Source of the DNA: Paenibacillus brevis
Lineage (GTDB): Bacteria > Bacillota > Bacilli > Paenibacillales > Paenibacillaceae
Direction: 5' to 3'
DNA length: 64,000 nt
Assembly: GCF_018919145.1 (NCBI RefSeq)
Contig: NZ_JAHLQJ010000003.1
Coordinates: 186,001 to 250,000, forward strand
The position numbers were made by a program, and so were the translations under genes. The notes below the pieces were generated by a model. The model had not been told where the DNA came from, did not search any database, and worked only from the letters and a program-made list of their open reading frames with translations. This document shows, piece after piece, positions 36,501 to 44,914 of the stretch. The first letter of the stretch is position 1. The number at the start of each line of letters is the position of its first letter.

Positions 36501-36606
36501 TGGCGTCATCTCTCATGTGCAGGAGTTGAAGCAGGCCATTCCTGCCATTCTTGAGGTCAAGAAGACCAAGGATGGACACAGCTATACCCAATTTATCATC
36601 AGATAG
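33514..36606 (+). CDS. sbcC: Exonuclease subunit SbcC
   Basis: 1030 aa Rad50-like SMC ATPase, partner of SbcD. Walker A GNTGAGKTS (about residue 36), two long coiled-coil arms (about 190-500 and 545-850), the zinc hook CPVCG (Cys521 and Cys524) close to the middle, and signature/Walker B near the end (LSGGEKFNASLCLALGMA, MFIDEGFGSLDEE). The ATG at 33514 after GGAGGGGGAG is used; the in-frame codon at 33490 lies deeper in sbcD and lacks a site. A terminator follows. Confidence 0.96.
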   Translation: MKPIKLTMTAFGPYKDTEIIDFGELAENRLFVVSGNTGAGKTSIFDAICFALYGSASGEDRNDSRMLRSHFAEDQVHTSVELEFELKGQVYRVFRQLAHVKEGNKGATGDRYELYQLSGGEPVPLTDRFIVTQVDDKIRELIGLTREQFSQIVMLPQGEFRKLLTSETEDKEEILRRIFRTGIYKHVADRLNEKRKEMQQIGLALQQTRDGYIDHIKKMIPVREGSLLEHIFQQEFCNAHQVLEALSEEVLYYEELAKQLKGKLEQETAQHRQLAEHYHQAKALNAQFDLLDQLSGKLHQLGAEEPAMRELEQRLKLATQAVQLQVHEQHYQEAVDELVRRTKLLEEAEAALHQTRQQLDEAETAFKAEEQLAQVREDQARELERLQGYLPKVEELRKKEQVVRELDAGVKQGTRSLEEQQRILEELTRDRQKLSEEIGVSEARTAELPAVTDRLRLLREQAKLIQELTKLDASLKLQLELQGKLHAAFEQGDQAYRKLEERWIGGQAGLLARHLHQGEACPVCGSMEHPQKAGTQQDIPDREELERLRQTRSDAERNYLEAEAGRKALQKQLEEKETLAREQGISLDQLEHLFERLVQQGKQLAEEEKQLKEELAGMSARKQQLAALERSQEDTRTAREQLQQQWGELRTTFARESALLEQLLAEVPEDLRSLEQLKQGILQADQRKQQLEAFWQEAQRRFREAQDRSLQATETCKHAERLKIDTETACKRSQLSYHEALERAGFTSEERYKEAKLPESTLLELQRQLEEYKSEVAMNRKRLEELSVELAGKERLMLSQLEEQMQELEQRIESTRASSMDAGEKLRKCLESGEQIQAAEAKWQEAEQEYQLVRGLHDVIRGDNSKKLSFERYLQVEFLEQIIHQANQRLQRVSGGQYYLIRSDRMEKRGKQSGLGFDVYDNYTGQLRDVKTLSGGEKFNASLCLALGMADVIQAYEGGISLETMFIDEGFGSLDEESLNKAVDTLIDLQQTGRMIGVISHVQELKQAIPAILEVKKTKDGHSYTQFIIR

Positions 36607-36632
36607 CCCAAGGCTGAAACAATAGGCTTTTT

Positions 36633-36677
36633 AAGCTCTTCCTGTCCAAGAAACAAAGGATAGGACGAGCTTTTTTA
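36633..36677 (+). terminator. Intrinsic terminator after sbcC
   Basis: AAGCTC-TT-CCTGTCC pairs with GGATAGG-AC-GAGCTT, followed by TTTTAT. Confidence 0.85.
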
Positions 36678-36818
36678 TCGTCGAATGTAATATTATGTAA
36701 CAAAAATAAAATATTTCAAAATAATCATAAAAATTAAAAGGAAATTTATGGATTATAGCGAATGATTAATCATCGACATCTTGTTTGACATCACCAATTA
36801 AAGACAAGAGGAGATGAG

Positions 36819-39800
36819 ATGATGAAGAGGAGAGCAATCGCAGGTTTGATGAGCTTTATGCTGGCATTTACACTTCTGATGCCAGGCGTCAGGGCCGAAG
36901 AAGGAAACGTCTATTCGGATCATGACGGGAGGAAGATCGAGTCCAGGCTTCAATGGGAAACCGCTTCGGAAGCTGTGCTTCCTTTTGAGCAAACCGGGAC
37001 CGAAATTGGCAAGAGGGAGCGGACGGAGGCGAAAACCTTCCGCCGTTCTGCCGATTTAGGCGGAGCGCTTGCCCTTGAACCTTTGGAAGCAGGCGAGGAG
37101 CCAGGCAACTCCCGGCAAGGGCCGCAGAATTACGTCGCGCCTTCAGACCTTGCTGAAGAGACCTCTGTCATCGTAGAGCTTCAGGAGGATCCTGCCAAGG
37201 TGGTTGAGGCCGGACAAGCTCAAATCCAGCAGCGCAGCTCCTCCGGAGCCTCGGCAGGAGCAGCCCAGAAGGTGAAGATCAATCTGGAGCAGCAAGCATT
37301 CAAGAAGGCAGCGTTGAACCGGTTGCCGGTCAACTTTGGACGCGAGTATTCAAGTGTATTCAATGGGGTAGTTGTGAATTTGCCGGCAGACCGTGTCGAT
37401 GAACTGCTGCAAATGCCTGGCGTGAAGGCAATTTATCCTAATAGCACAGTATTTGCAACCGAAGTTGGAGAGACTGCAGAAGCTGTTCTTCAACCGCCAA
37501 GCAGTACAAGCTTTATCGGAAGCGAGTTATTGTGGGCGGAGAATATTCGCGGAGAGGGGATCAAGGTAGGGGTCATCGATACGGGCATTGCCTTTGATCA
37601 CCCTGATCTGATGGACGCGGTAGTAGATCCTTCCGGATATTGGGGCTATGATTTCGTGAATGAGGATAATGAGCCTTATGAGACTACGAAGCAGGACTTT
37701 GAACAAGCGAAGGCTGCGGATCCGTCGATTCCAGAAGTCAATGAGAACGGAAAGCCTTACTACACCTCCCATGGAACACATGTGTCCGGGATCGTTGCGG
37801 GTCAAGGAGCCGGTATCCCGGGAGAAGGAGCGGTTACGGGCGTAGCCCCGGAAGCGGAGCTATATGCCTATAAAGTGCTTGGTCCTTACGGCAATGGCTC
37901 TACCGAAGACGTGATTGCCGGGATTGAACGGGCTGTTGATGACGGGATGGATATAATTAATCTTTCGCTCGGTTCACAATCGAATAATGAGCGGTCCGCC
38001 GATTCGGTAGCGGTTAATAATGCAGTGAAGACCGGCGTTATTGCAGTGGTCGCTGCAGGCAATTCCGGGCCGGATGAAGCAACTGTCGCTGATCCGGGAA
38101 GTGCGGAAATGGCGATTACCGTAGGAGCATCAAAGCCGCCGCTGTTGACACCGATTGTGCAGGCTGTAACGGCGGAGGAAGCTCCGGTCGGCAGCTTCTT
38201 TATGGAAACGTTCGATAAGTCCTTTGGAATTGAGGCATTGACTGATACGTATGAATTAGCGGATGTTGGGCTTGGCTATGAATCAGATTATGCAGGCAAG
38301 GATATGGCAGGTAAAATCGCGTTGATCAAACGGGGCGAATTCTCCTTTGCTGACAAGGCCTTATATGCAATTCAGTCCGGAGCAGCGGCAGCGATTATTT
38401 ACAATAATTCGCCGGAAGCGCTGGAGAGCGGAACGTTGGGCAATACGGATGTGACGATTCCAATCTATGCCTTGTCAGGCGTCTATGGTGACCAACTGGC
38501 TTCGGCTTTGGCATCAGGTATAGTTAAGGTTAATTTCAGCCGGACCCTGGAGCAGGATACGATAGCAAGCTTTAGTGCGCGAGGTCCGTCAAAGCCGTCA
38601 TTCGATCTTAAGCCGGATATTTCGGCTCCGGGTGTATCTATTTTATCCAGTGTGCCGGAGTATGAGGGCTGGTATGAAGCGCAAAATGGAACAAGCATGG
38701 CTGCTCCGCATGTAGCTGGTGCCGCCGCACTCCTGAAGCAGAAGTACCCGAGCCTTGCTCCATCTGAGCTTAAGGCACTGCTGATGAACAATACAGTCAA
38801 GCTTACGGATCGCACCGGCGCTCGATACACGCACATGGATCAGGGTGCAGGAAGAATCGCACTGGATCAGGTGTTGGATGCCCCTGCCATCGCTATGACA
38901 GAAGAGGCAACAGAGTCGGTTGAGCATCATTTGACAACCACGCATTACTCCGGCAGCTTGTCTTATGGTTATGTTGGCTTGGGAGGCACCTCCTCCAAGA
39001 GCGTGGTGATCAAGGATATTGAAGGGGTGGCGTCGAATTACAGCATTCAGTCCCTTTGGTACAGCGAGTCGCAAATCAATCTTTCGGTTTCTTCCAATGG
39101 TGTATCTGTTCCAGCAGGGGGAGAGCAGTCTATTGACGTTACGGTTACTGTTCCTGCCAGCACTACAGAAACATATGCGGAAGGTGAACTCATTCTATCA
39201 AATACGGTAAGCAGCCACATCATTCGGATGCCTATTTCGATCTATGTCGGGGAGGCTCCCGAAGTGGTTGTGGTATCCGGTCTGGCGTTAACGCCGGAGA
39301 TTATTTCGCCGAATGGGGATGGAGTACAGGATGCTACGGACATTACCTTCACCATTCATGAATATACGGCTTATTTCTCGCTTGATTTATTCTCGGCGGC
39401 AGGACAATGGCTGGGCACGATTGTGGAAGCAGACGAGGGACTCTCGCCAAACAGCTATATATTAAGGGGCTGGTCGCCTCCAATCCCGGATGAACTGTAT
39501 TTTGTCGTTCCGTATGCGGGCACGTCGGTTCAGGAGGCAGAGCCTCTATTGAGTCAGGCAGCTCCATTGGTAATCGACACGGGGGCACCCGTTGCGGAAG
39601 TGATCGGAGAACTGGAGTACACCGGCGGATTGCCGGAGGGTACGATTCGCGGTCAGGTAACGAGTGATCTGCTTATTGATTTATTCGTGCTGCAAAGAGG
39701 TCTTGCGTACGGGGATGTCATCGGTGTGGCCGCTTTGTATCAGGATGCGAACGGGGAGTGGATCCAGTCAGACGGCATTATTGATGCAGGCGGCCGTTTC

Positions 39801-40343
39801 ACAATTCAGGTGCCGATACAACCCGGCCGCAATGAATATGAGGTGTATGTGTATGATTTGGCAGGCAATGGTGCGATTGAGCCGGTTCAAGTCATTGAAT
39901 ACAACTACGGGGGACAAGTCGTTCCAGCCACTCCCGGAGCTGTCGGCAAACATCAGCCGTTCAATCTGGATCTGTTCTTCACGGTTCCTGAAGCCGTATA
40001 TTCTGCCAGCGTAGAGCTTCAATACAGTACAAGCCTAACGCTGGCCGGAATCCAGGCTGGTCCGGAGCTCGAAGCGCACCAGGCACTGCATCGGCCGGAT
40101 ATGCCGCTGACCTTAGTCGGTACTCCGCTTGATGGAGGCGGCGCGGTAGCCCGTTATGAATACTTTATTAGTCTGGAAGGAACGGACGGATATGCAGGTT
40201 CCGGCTCGCTCGGCAGCTTGACGTTCAAAGCAAGCCAACCAGGTTATTATGTGATTGAATTGTCCAAGGTGATTCTAAGAGACCGGGCAGGCCATGAGAT
40301 TCCTGTTCAGGTTTCGCCAATAGCAGTCATTTATGTTCACTAA
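36819..40343 (+). CDS. Secreted S8 subtilisin-like serine protease
   Basis: 1174 aa exported protease. Signal peptide about 1-26; an inhibitor-I9-like propeptide (about 105-215, TSVIVELQEDP...); S8 catalytic domain with Asp254 (IDTGIAFDHPDL), His318 (HGTHVSGIVAG) and Ser626 (NGTSMAAPHVAG). A PA domain is inserted between His and Ser (about 445-575), as in Vpr-like proteases. The C-terminal 480 residues carry Fn3-like and cohesin-like beta-sandwiches (last about 1040-1174). GAGGAGATGAG precedes tandem ATGs at 36819/36822. The 150-bp AT-rich upstream gap probably holds its promoter. Role: extracellular protein breakdown. Confidence 0.93.
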   Translation: MMKRRAIAGLMSFMLAFTLLMPGVRAEEGNVYSDHDGRKIESRLQWETASEAVLPFEQTGTEIGKRERTEAKTFRRSADLGGALALEPLEAGEEPGNSRQGPQNYVAPSDLAEETSVIVELQEDPAKVVEAGQAQIQQRSSSGASAGAAQKVKINLEQQAFKKAALNRLPVNFGREYSSVFNGVVVNLPADRVDELLQMPGVKAIYPNSTVFATEVGETAEAVLQPPSSTSFIGSELLWAENIRGEGIKVGVIDTGIAFDHPDLMDAVVDPSGYWGYDFVNEDNEPYETTKQDFEQAKAADPSIPEVNENGKPYYTSHGTHVSGIVAGQGAGIPGEGAVTGVAPEAELYAYKVLGPYGNGSTEDVIAGIERAVDDGMDIINLSLGSQSNNERSADSVAVNNAVKTGVIAVVAAGNSGPDEATVADPGSAEMAITVGASKPPLLTPIVQAVTAEEAPVGSFFMETFDKSFGIEALTDTYELADVGLGYESDYAGKDMAGKIALIKRGEFSFADKALYAIQSGAAAAIIYNNSPEALESGTLGNTDVTIPIYALSGVYGDQLASALASGIVKVNFSRTLEQDTIASFSARGPSKPSFDLKPDISAPGVSILSSVPEYEGWYEAQNGTSMAAPHVAGAAALLKQKYPSLAPSELKALLMNNTVKLTDRTGARYTHMDQGAGRIALDQVLDAPAIAMTEEATESVEHHLTTTHYSGSLSYGYVGLGGTSSKSVVIKDIEGVASNYSIQSLWYSESQINLSVSSNGVSVPAGGEQSIDVTVTVPASTTETYAEGELILSNTVSSHIIRMPISIYVGEAPEVVVVSGLALTPEIISPNGDGVQDATDITFTIHEYTAYFSLDLFSAAGQWLGTIVEADEGLSPNSYILRGWSPPIPDELYFVVPYAGTSVQEAEPLLSQAAPLVIDTGAPVAEVIGELEYTGGLPEGTIRGQVTSDLLIDLFVLQRGLAYGDVIGVAALYQDANGEWIQSDGIIDAGGRFTIQVPIQPGRNEYEVYVYDLAGNGAIEPVQVIEYNYGGQVVPATPGAVGKHQPFNLDLFFTVPEAVYSASVELQYSTSLTLAGIQAGPELEAHQALHRPDMPLTLVGTPLDGGGAVARYEYFISLEGTDGYAGSGSLGSLTFKASQPGYYVIELSKVILRDRAGHEIPVQVSPIAVIYVH

Positions 40344-40356
40344 AGTATGATAAAAG

Positions 40357-40405
40357 AAAAAGGGCTTCCCAAATGATGATATGATCTGGCGGGAAGCCCT
40401 TTTTG
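40357..40405 (+). terminator. Intrinsic terminator of the S8 protease gene
   Basis: AAAAAGGGCTTCCC (40357-40370) pairs perfectly with GGGAAGCCCTTTTT (40391-40404). Symmetric A/T flanks make it potentially bidirectional. Confidence 0.92.
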
Positions 40406-40502
40406 TGTTAAGAGAATGGCATGCAACGAATTTCTTGGCAGGCGGACGCTCCGGTCCACTCTTCCGAAGTAGCTTTCTTACAGAGAGTTTATACTGTCTC
40501 AG

Positions 40503-40803
40503 TGTCATCCGGCGTTTCATATGCCGGAAGAACGAGCCTGTATGTATATTGAGCGATTCAAGTGCTTTGCCACTGCATGAAGGGGCCGTGTGAGAGCTAC
40601 TATCATGCATTCGGCAGCTATAAAGCCGGACTAAAGAGCCTGCGTAATAAGGGTATAAGTGTGAAGGTTGCTGCAGAAGCGGAGCGTTCGCCTTTGTGAG
40701 TGGATTTCTACCTTATGATGGCTTAGTTCAATCAAAGAAATCCGCGAACAACAGCGATCGAAAGCAACCTTCATACGTTACCCCCAGTACGCAGAAACGT
40801 TAG
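40503..40803 (+). repeat. Interspersed repeat, copy C (long form)
   Basis: The 3' 160 bp (about 40640-40800) are the shared hairpin: GTGTGAAGGTTGCT ... GTGGATTTCT and AGAAATCCGC-like ... AGCAACCTTCATAC, with GCGTAAT and GTACGC at the outer ends. The 5' 140 bp, with short hairpins, match the reverse-complemented copy D (54556-54684) in order: GTCATCCGGC, GCCTGTAT, TTCAAGTGCTTTGCCA, GCATGAAGGG, GAGCTACTAT, TATAAAGCC. No ORF of its own; it sits between the protease terminator and the convergent repeat-protein gene. Confidence 0.8.
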
Positions 40804-40831
40804 CTGTTTTATATTTACTGCACACTTGTAA

Positions 40832-42073
40832 TTACTCAGGAAGAGACAAGGAGGGATCTTCCTGAACAAGAATGACCTCGGCATTCGTGATGCCCGGCAA
40901 AGAGAGTGCCATCACCATGGAGTGAAAGGCTGTGATTTTCATGCCTGGCTTCAACGCCGTATCTCCGCCGATAACAGGAATGATAACCGTATCGTCGGAC
41001 AGATTCAGTACAATGTCGTTCTCTTTGACCGTATCGGAGCCGACATTGACATAGATTTTGCCTTCACCCGCAAAATCTGAAGCTTCAATGGTGCCTTCTA
41101 CCTTCGGTGCTTCTCCCTTGCGCACAATAATTTTATCGGCATGGGATTGAGCCGGATAGATCATGATCATGACTTGAGGGTAGAAAGCCTGTACGTAGGC
41201 TCCTTCCTTCAAGACCTCCTTATTCAATACATTGCCTTCCTCATCAACGATCTGTGTTGCTTCATCCACGCTTAGAATAATGTAATTGGTGCCTCCTTGC
41301 TCCAGAGGGTGACCGACCACGGTCATTTTCCCGTCGTTAAAGGAGGTGATGATTCCGTCTGTACCCGGCGCTTCTTGTTCTGCTTCATTATCTTCAGCAA
41401 TCTCCGTATTTACACGGATATAGCTGGCTATGGCCTGTACGGGGAAACTTTCCATGACTTCCGGACCATAGAAAGCTCTCAGCGTCATCCCGCTTTGAAT
41501 TTCGTCCTTGGTGATCGGTTTTCCGTTTTGATCCAGCAGCTTGGTCTGGTCTCCTGCCCTCAGAATGATCTCTTGATCATTTCCGCTGTAAATATCTGCG
41601 CCCTTGACGAGAAAACCAGCCTCAGACAGAGAATCTACTGTACCGTCAATAGCCGTGAACGTATAATCTTGAACAACCAGGGTTAACAAGGTGCCGCGAG
41701 CTGGCAGGCTCTTGGTGATATTAGGGCCATAAAAGGCTTTGACAACCAGCTTCTCGTCAATCACCGTCTTCAACGGTACCGTTTTTCCTTTGGCGTCAAT
41801 AATCTTGGTATCTTTGGTAATGGAAAGAATGATCTCGCTCTGGTCAGTTGCAGCAAGGCCTCGGCCGGTCACTGTAATGAATTTGCCTGATTGGTCATTC
41901 TGAAATCCGGTGATCAATCCCATGGTAGCAGGGACAACTTTAGTCTCCGGTTGCACCTGTGCGGAGATAGGTTGAATCGGGCTAGCAGATTCGCTCTGTG
42001 CAAATACGGCTATCGGAAGGGCAGTCATGGCGAGCACAGATACAGCTGCAATAGTCTTATTCATTTTTTTCAT
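40832..42073 (-). CDS. Secreted repeat protein of unknown function
   Basis: 413 aa with a signal peptide (about 1-23, cleavage after VFAQ). The mature part consists of four imperfect repeats of about 85-100 residues, each with a GxI(T/D)xF/SL start, a strand ending IILS/IILR, a TKIIDxxGK or TQIVDEEGN turn, and a (L/V)(R/V/Q)AFYGP or AFHSM box. No enzyme motif is seen. The frame opens at 42238, but GGAGG lies 9 nt before the ATG at 42073, which also gives a proper signal peptide (MKKMNKTIAAVSVLAMTALP). Divergent from the KinB-like kinase. Confidence 0.75.
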   Translation of the reverse strand: MKKMNKTIAAVSVLAMTALPIAVFAQSESASPIQPISAQVQPETKVVPATMGLITGFQNDQSGKFITVTGRGLAATDQSEIILSITKDTKIIDAKGKTVPLKTVIDEKLVVKAFYGPNITKSLPARGTLLTLVVQDYTFTAIDGTVDSLSEAGFLVKGADIYSGNDQEIILRAGDQTKLLDQNGKPITKDEIQSGMTLRAFYGPEVMESFPVQAIASYIRVNTEIAEDNEAEQEAPGTDGIITSFNDGKMTVVGHPLEQGGTNYIILSVDEATQIVDEEGNVLNKEVLKEGAYVQAFYPQVMIMIYPAQSHADKIIVRKGEAPKVEGTIEASDFAGEGKIYVNVGSDTVKENDIVLNLSDDTVIIPVIGGDTALKPGMKITAFHSMVMALSLPGITNAEVILVQEDPSLSLPE

Positions 42074-42236
42074 CTCTTCGTTCCTCCAGTTATAAAATCC
42101 AGTTGTTTTTGGGATCATGCCTGTACTTTCCAGACGAAAAACGGGTAAAAAGGTTGCAGCTGAAAAAACAGAAGAACTAATTATTGTGGAATCGTGAGAA
42201 GTCTTATATTCTGTTTGGTGAAGAAGGTGAATGAAC

Positions 42237-43508
42237 ATGCCCGGATTAAAAGAGATGATTCTACAATTGTTTCTTACCCTGTTGCCGTTCTTATGCTACA
42301 ACGTGTACTACCGTAACAAGGCGCATAATTATTCCTCACCGTTCATCCTGCTGACCACCGGGATCAGTCTTTTTTTATCCATGACCTTCAACCGGGAGGC
42401 TGCAAACGGCTTCATTTATGATGCCCGGTACATCCTGTTGTTCTTCGGTCTGATATTCGGAGGACTTCGAACGGGCTTTGTGCTGCTTGCCGGGTTCATT
42501 GTCTATCGTCTGTACCTGGGAGGTCCCGGAACAGAGATCGCTATGTGGACCATTCTGGTATCGTTCCCGGTCTCTGTTCTGCTCAGTCAGCTCTATCGCA
42601 GAGTGAAGCGGAGACCATTGTTTTTCACGTTCTCGGCACTGCTTATCTCGCTGATTCCTACGACACTGCTCTATCTGTACAATCCGGACACTATACGGGA
42701 AAGCCTTTTATTTTATTTACTCTATGTGCCCCTTCTGAACTTTATAGGAATATGGCTGCTGCTCTCTCTCTTTCAGCGGGCGGTGATTGATAAGAACCTG
42801 TCGATCGTGTACGCGCAAAAGGAAAAGCTGGAGACGATCGGGCAGGTTGCGGCTTCACTTGTCCATGAGGTAAGGAATCCTCTGACTGCTGTAAAAGGAT
42901 TTTTGAAGCTAATTAGCGAGTCCTCGGGGAATCAGGAGAAGGTGCACAGATACATTGAGATTTGCGTTAGTGAAATGGAGCGGGCAGAATATATCCTTTC
43001 TGAGTATCTGGCAATTACCAAGCCGTCCACCGACCGGCGGGAGCAGGTTAATATGAACGCGATTCTGCAGATTACGGTGGATGTCATGCGTCCGTATGCG
43101 AACATGAACAATGTAGAGCTTCAGCTTCAGCATGAGGAGGGGGCCTGCAGAGTGATGGGGAATCCGGAGAAGATTAAGCAGGTACTGATGAATCTGATAA
43201 AAAATGCAATCGAAGCCTGCTATGATGCGGAAAATGCGGTTGTGTCCCTTACCCTTGAGACGCTTGACAATGAAGCTTTCATCTACGTGCGGGATAATGG
43301 CATCGGGATGAGCAAGGAGCAGGCTGAGCGTCTGGGCTCCGTCTTTTACTCGACAAAGACAACCGGTACCGGCTTGGGTTTGGCCTTCTCTTATCAGGTC
43401 ATTCAGGAGCTGGGGGGAAGTGTGAAGGTTCGAAGTGAGCCGCGGCAAGGGACGGAATTTGCCATCACCCTGCCTCTTTATAATCCTTCGGCCATCCAGT
43501 CCGGCTAG
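42237..43508 (+). CDS. KinB-like membrane sensor histidine kinase
   Basis: 423 aa. Five to six membrane helices fill residues 5-180 (5TMR-LYT-like), followed by HisKA with LVHEVRNPLTAVKGF (His210) and HATPase_c with NLIKNAIEAC, DNGIGM and GTGLGLAFSYQVI. This is the layout of KinB-type kinases that feed the sporulation phosphorelay in Bacilli; no response regulator is adjacent, which fits an orphan phosphorelay kinase. ATGs at 42231 and 42237 are both possible; AAGAAGG is 9 nt from the second. The sporulation role is inference. Confidence 0.88.
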   Translation: MPGLKEMILQLFLTLLPFLCYNVYYRNKAHNYSSPFILLTTGISLFLSMTFNREAANGFIYDARYILLFFGLIFGGLRTGFVLLAGFIVYRLYLGGPGTEIAMWTILVSFPVSVLLSQLYRRVKRRPLFFTFSALLISLIPTTLLYLYNPDTIRESLLFYLLYVPLLNFIGIWLLLSLFQRAVIDKNLSIVYAQKEKLETIGQVAASLVHEVRNPLTAVKGFLKLISESSGNQEKVHRYIEICVSEMERAEYILSEYLAITKPSTDRREQVNMNAILQITVDVMRPYANMNNVELQLQHEEGACRVMGNPEKIKQVLMNLIKNAIEACYDAENAVVSLTLETLDNEAFIYVRDNGIGMSKEQAERLGSVFYSTKTTGTGLGLAFSYQVIQELGGSVKVRSEPRQGTEFAITLPLYNPSAIQSG

Positions 43509-43577
43509 GAGGCCGCCGCTTCGCCGTCCTAACTTTAGAGCAGCGCGCATATCCTTGAAGCAAGGAGCGTGAGGCGT

Positions 43578-43946
43578 GTGAGCGTAGAGAACAAGAAGCT
43601 GGATGGAATTGCAGAACGGTACTTTGAGATCAAAGTGCTGCAAAAGGAGCTGGATCAGGAGCTCTCAGGGCTCCGGCAACAGATTTTAGATAGCTGTAAA
43701 GAGCAGGACTCGAACCGCCTGGAGCTGGAGAATTATGAGATCAAACTGATTGTCCAGCAGCGAAGAGAGTATGACGAGAACCGATTATACGAGACCCTGC
43801 CCGATCTGGAGCTGTGGCGTATGTTGTCCAAGCCGGACAATAGCAAGATTTCCAGTCTGATCAAGCTTAAGATTATTTCCGAAGAGAAGATCAAAGACAC
43901 GTATGCTGTGAAAAATGTGACCGTGGTACAGGTGGACAAAAAGTAG
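43578..43946 (+). CDS. Small hypothetical coiled-coil protein
   Basis: 122 aa, not recognised. Residues about 15-45 form a charged coiled coil (KVLQKELDQELSGLRQQIL); the rest alternates Lys and Glu (LYETLPDLELWRMLS, IKLKIISEEKIKD). No membrane segment. The GTG at 43578 lies 10 nt after AAGGAG and is preferred over the GTG at 43569. It follows the kinase by 69 bp. The layout resembles small phage-type accessory proteins, but no other phage gene is nearby. Confidence 0.6.
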   Translation: MSVENKKLDGIAERYFEIKVLQKELDQELSGLRQQILDSCKEQDSNRLELENYEIKLIVQQRREYDENRLYETLPDLELWRMLSKPDNSKISSLIKLKIISEEKIKDTYAVKNVTVVQVDKK

Positions 43947-43954
43947 CCGACTTA

Positions 43955-43983
43955 TTGACATTCAGGGAAAATATGGATAGATT
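43955..43983 (+). promoter_or_regulatory. Sigma-A promoter of the thiamine operon
   Basis: TTGACA (43955-43960), 17-nt spacer, TAGATT (43978-43983), about 20 nt before the TPP riboswitch. Confidence 0.75.
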
Positions 43984-44003
43984 AATAACCAAGTGAATAA
44001 GAA

Positions 44004-44094
44004 ATTCCACTAGGGGAGCCGGCATCGGCTGAGACAAGAGTGATCTTGGACCCTTTGAACCTGATCTAGTTCGTACTAGCGTAGGGAAGTGGAG
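44004..44094 (+). promoter_or_regulatory. TPP riboswitch (THI element)
   Basis: All hallmark segments are present in order: P1 CCAC/GTGG, GGGGAGCC, GGCTGAGA, GGACCCTTTGAACCTGAT, CTAGTTCGTACTAGCGTAGGGAAGTGG in two pieces. It precedes tenA-thiM-thiD-thiE. Binding of thiamine pyrophosphate should promote the downstream terminator at 44148. Confidence 0.96.
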
Positions 44095-44147
44095 CAGGCC
44101 AACTTTTCGATTTGTCCGATTTAATCGGTACTTCTTCGATCAGTCAA

Positions 44148-44177
44148 TAGCCGCTCCGCTATCGGGGCGGCTTTTTC
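44148..44177 (+). terminator. Riboswitch-controlled terminator
   Basis: AGCCGC(TCC) pairs with (GGG)GCGGCT around GCTATC, followed by TTTTT, 54 nt after the aptamer and 48 nt before tenA. Expression platform of the TPP riboswitch: transcription attenuation. Confidence 0.85.
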
Positions 44178-44224
44178 GCGTGGATTTTGATTATTCCAAT
44201 TCAATGATTGACGGAGGTGGGGAA

Positions 44225-44914
44225 ATGAGCTTTACCGAGCAACTGCGCAGGGAAAATGACGACTTGTTCGCAGCGATCTTCAAGCACCCCTTTGTGAGGG
44301 GAATAGCTGGAGGGAAACTGGACAGGGAGCAACTGATCCATTACGTGAAGCAAGATTATGAATATTTGAATGCGTTTATGCGAATCTATGGAATTGCGAT
44401 TTCAAAATGCTCCCGGCGGGAAGACATCGCTATGTTTCAAGAGCAGATCGGGTTTATTCTTCACAGTGAGGTGCATCCGCATCAGAATTTTTGCAAGGAG
44501 GCCGGGGTGCGCTATGAGGAGCTTCAGGGAGATCCGCTTGCTCCGTCGGCGCATCATTATATCCGCCATATGCTGACGGTGGCACATGAGGGGAGCCTCG
44601 GAGAAATTGCCGCCGCCTTGTTGCCTTGTCCCTGGACGTATGTCGAAATCGGCCAACGGCTCATGGCGGAATTGCCGCCGCAAGAAGCTCATCCGTTCCG
44701 GGAGTGGATCGAATTTTACGGCAAGCTGTCCGGAGGAAGCACGGAGCGGTTATGCGAGCTTGCGGATCGCTTGGCGGCGGAGGCTACTGCCGGCGAACGG
44801 GCGCGTATGGGCGAGTATTTCCGCCACAGCTGCCAATTGGAATATATGTTTTGGGATATGGCTTGGCGGGTGGAGACATGGCCGGTAGAATCGAATACTT
44901 TGGTGAAGGGTTGA
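44225..44914 (+). CDS. tenA: Thiaminase II / aminopyrimidine aminohydrolase
   Basis: 229 aa, the usual TenA length. It regenerates hydroxymethylpyrimidine from degraded thiamine. The nucleophile is Cys135 in LLPCPWTYVEIG and the acid is Glu206 in LEYMFWDMAW, matching the known TenA positions. The ATG at 44225 follows GGAGGTGG; the longer frame from 44180 would start inside the terminator. First gene of a four-gene salvage operon with 1-4 bp overlaps. Confidence 0.94.
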   Translation: MSFTEQLRRENDDLFAAIFKHPFVRGIAGGKLDREQLIHYVKQDYEYLNAFMRIYGIAISKCSRREDIAMFQEQIGFILHSEVHPHQNFCKEAGVRYEELQGDPLAPSAHHYIRHMLTVAHEGSLGEIAAALLPCPWTYVEIGQRLMAELPPQEAHPFREWIEFYGKLSGGSTERLCELADRLAAEATAGERARMGEYFRHSCQLEYMFWDMAWRVETWPVESNTLVKG

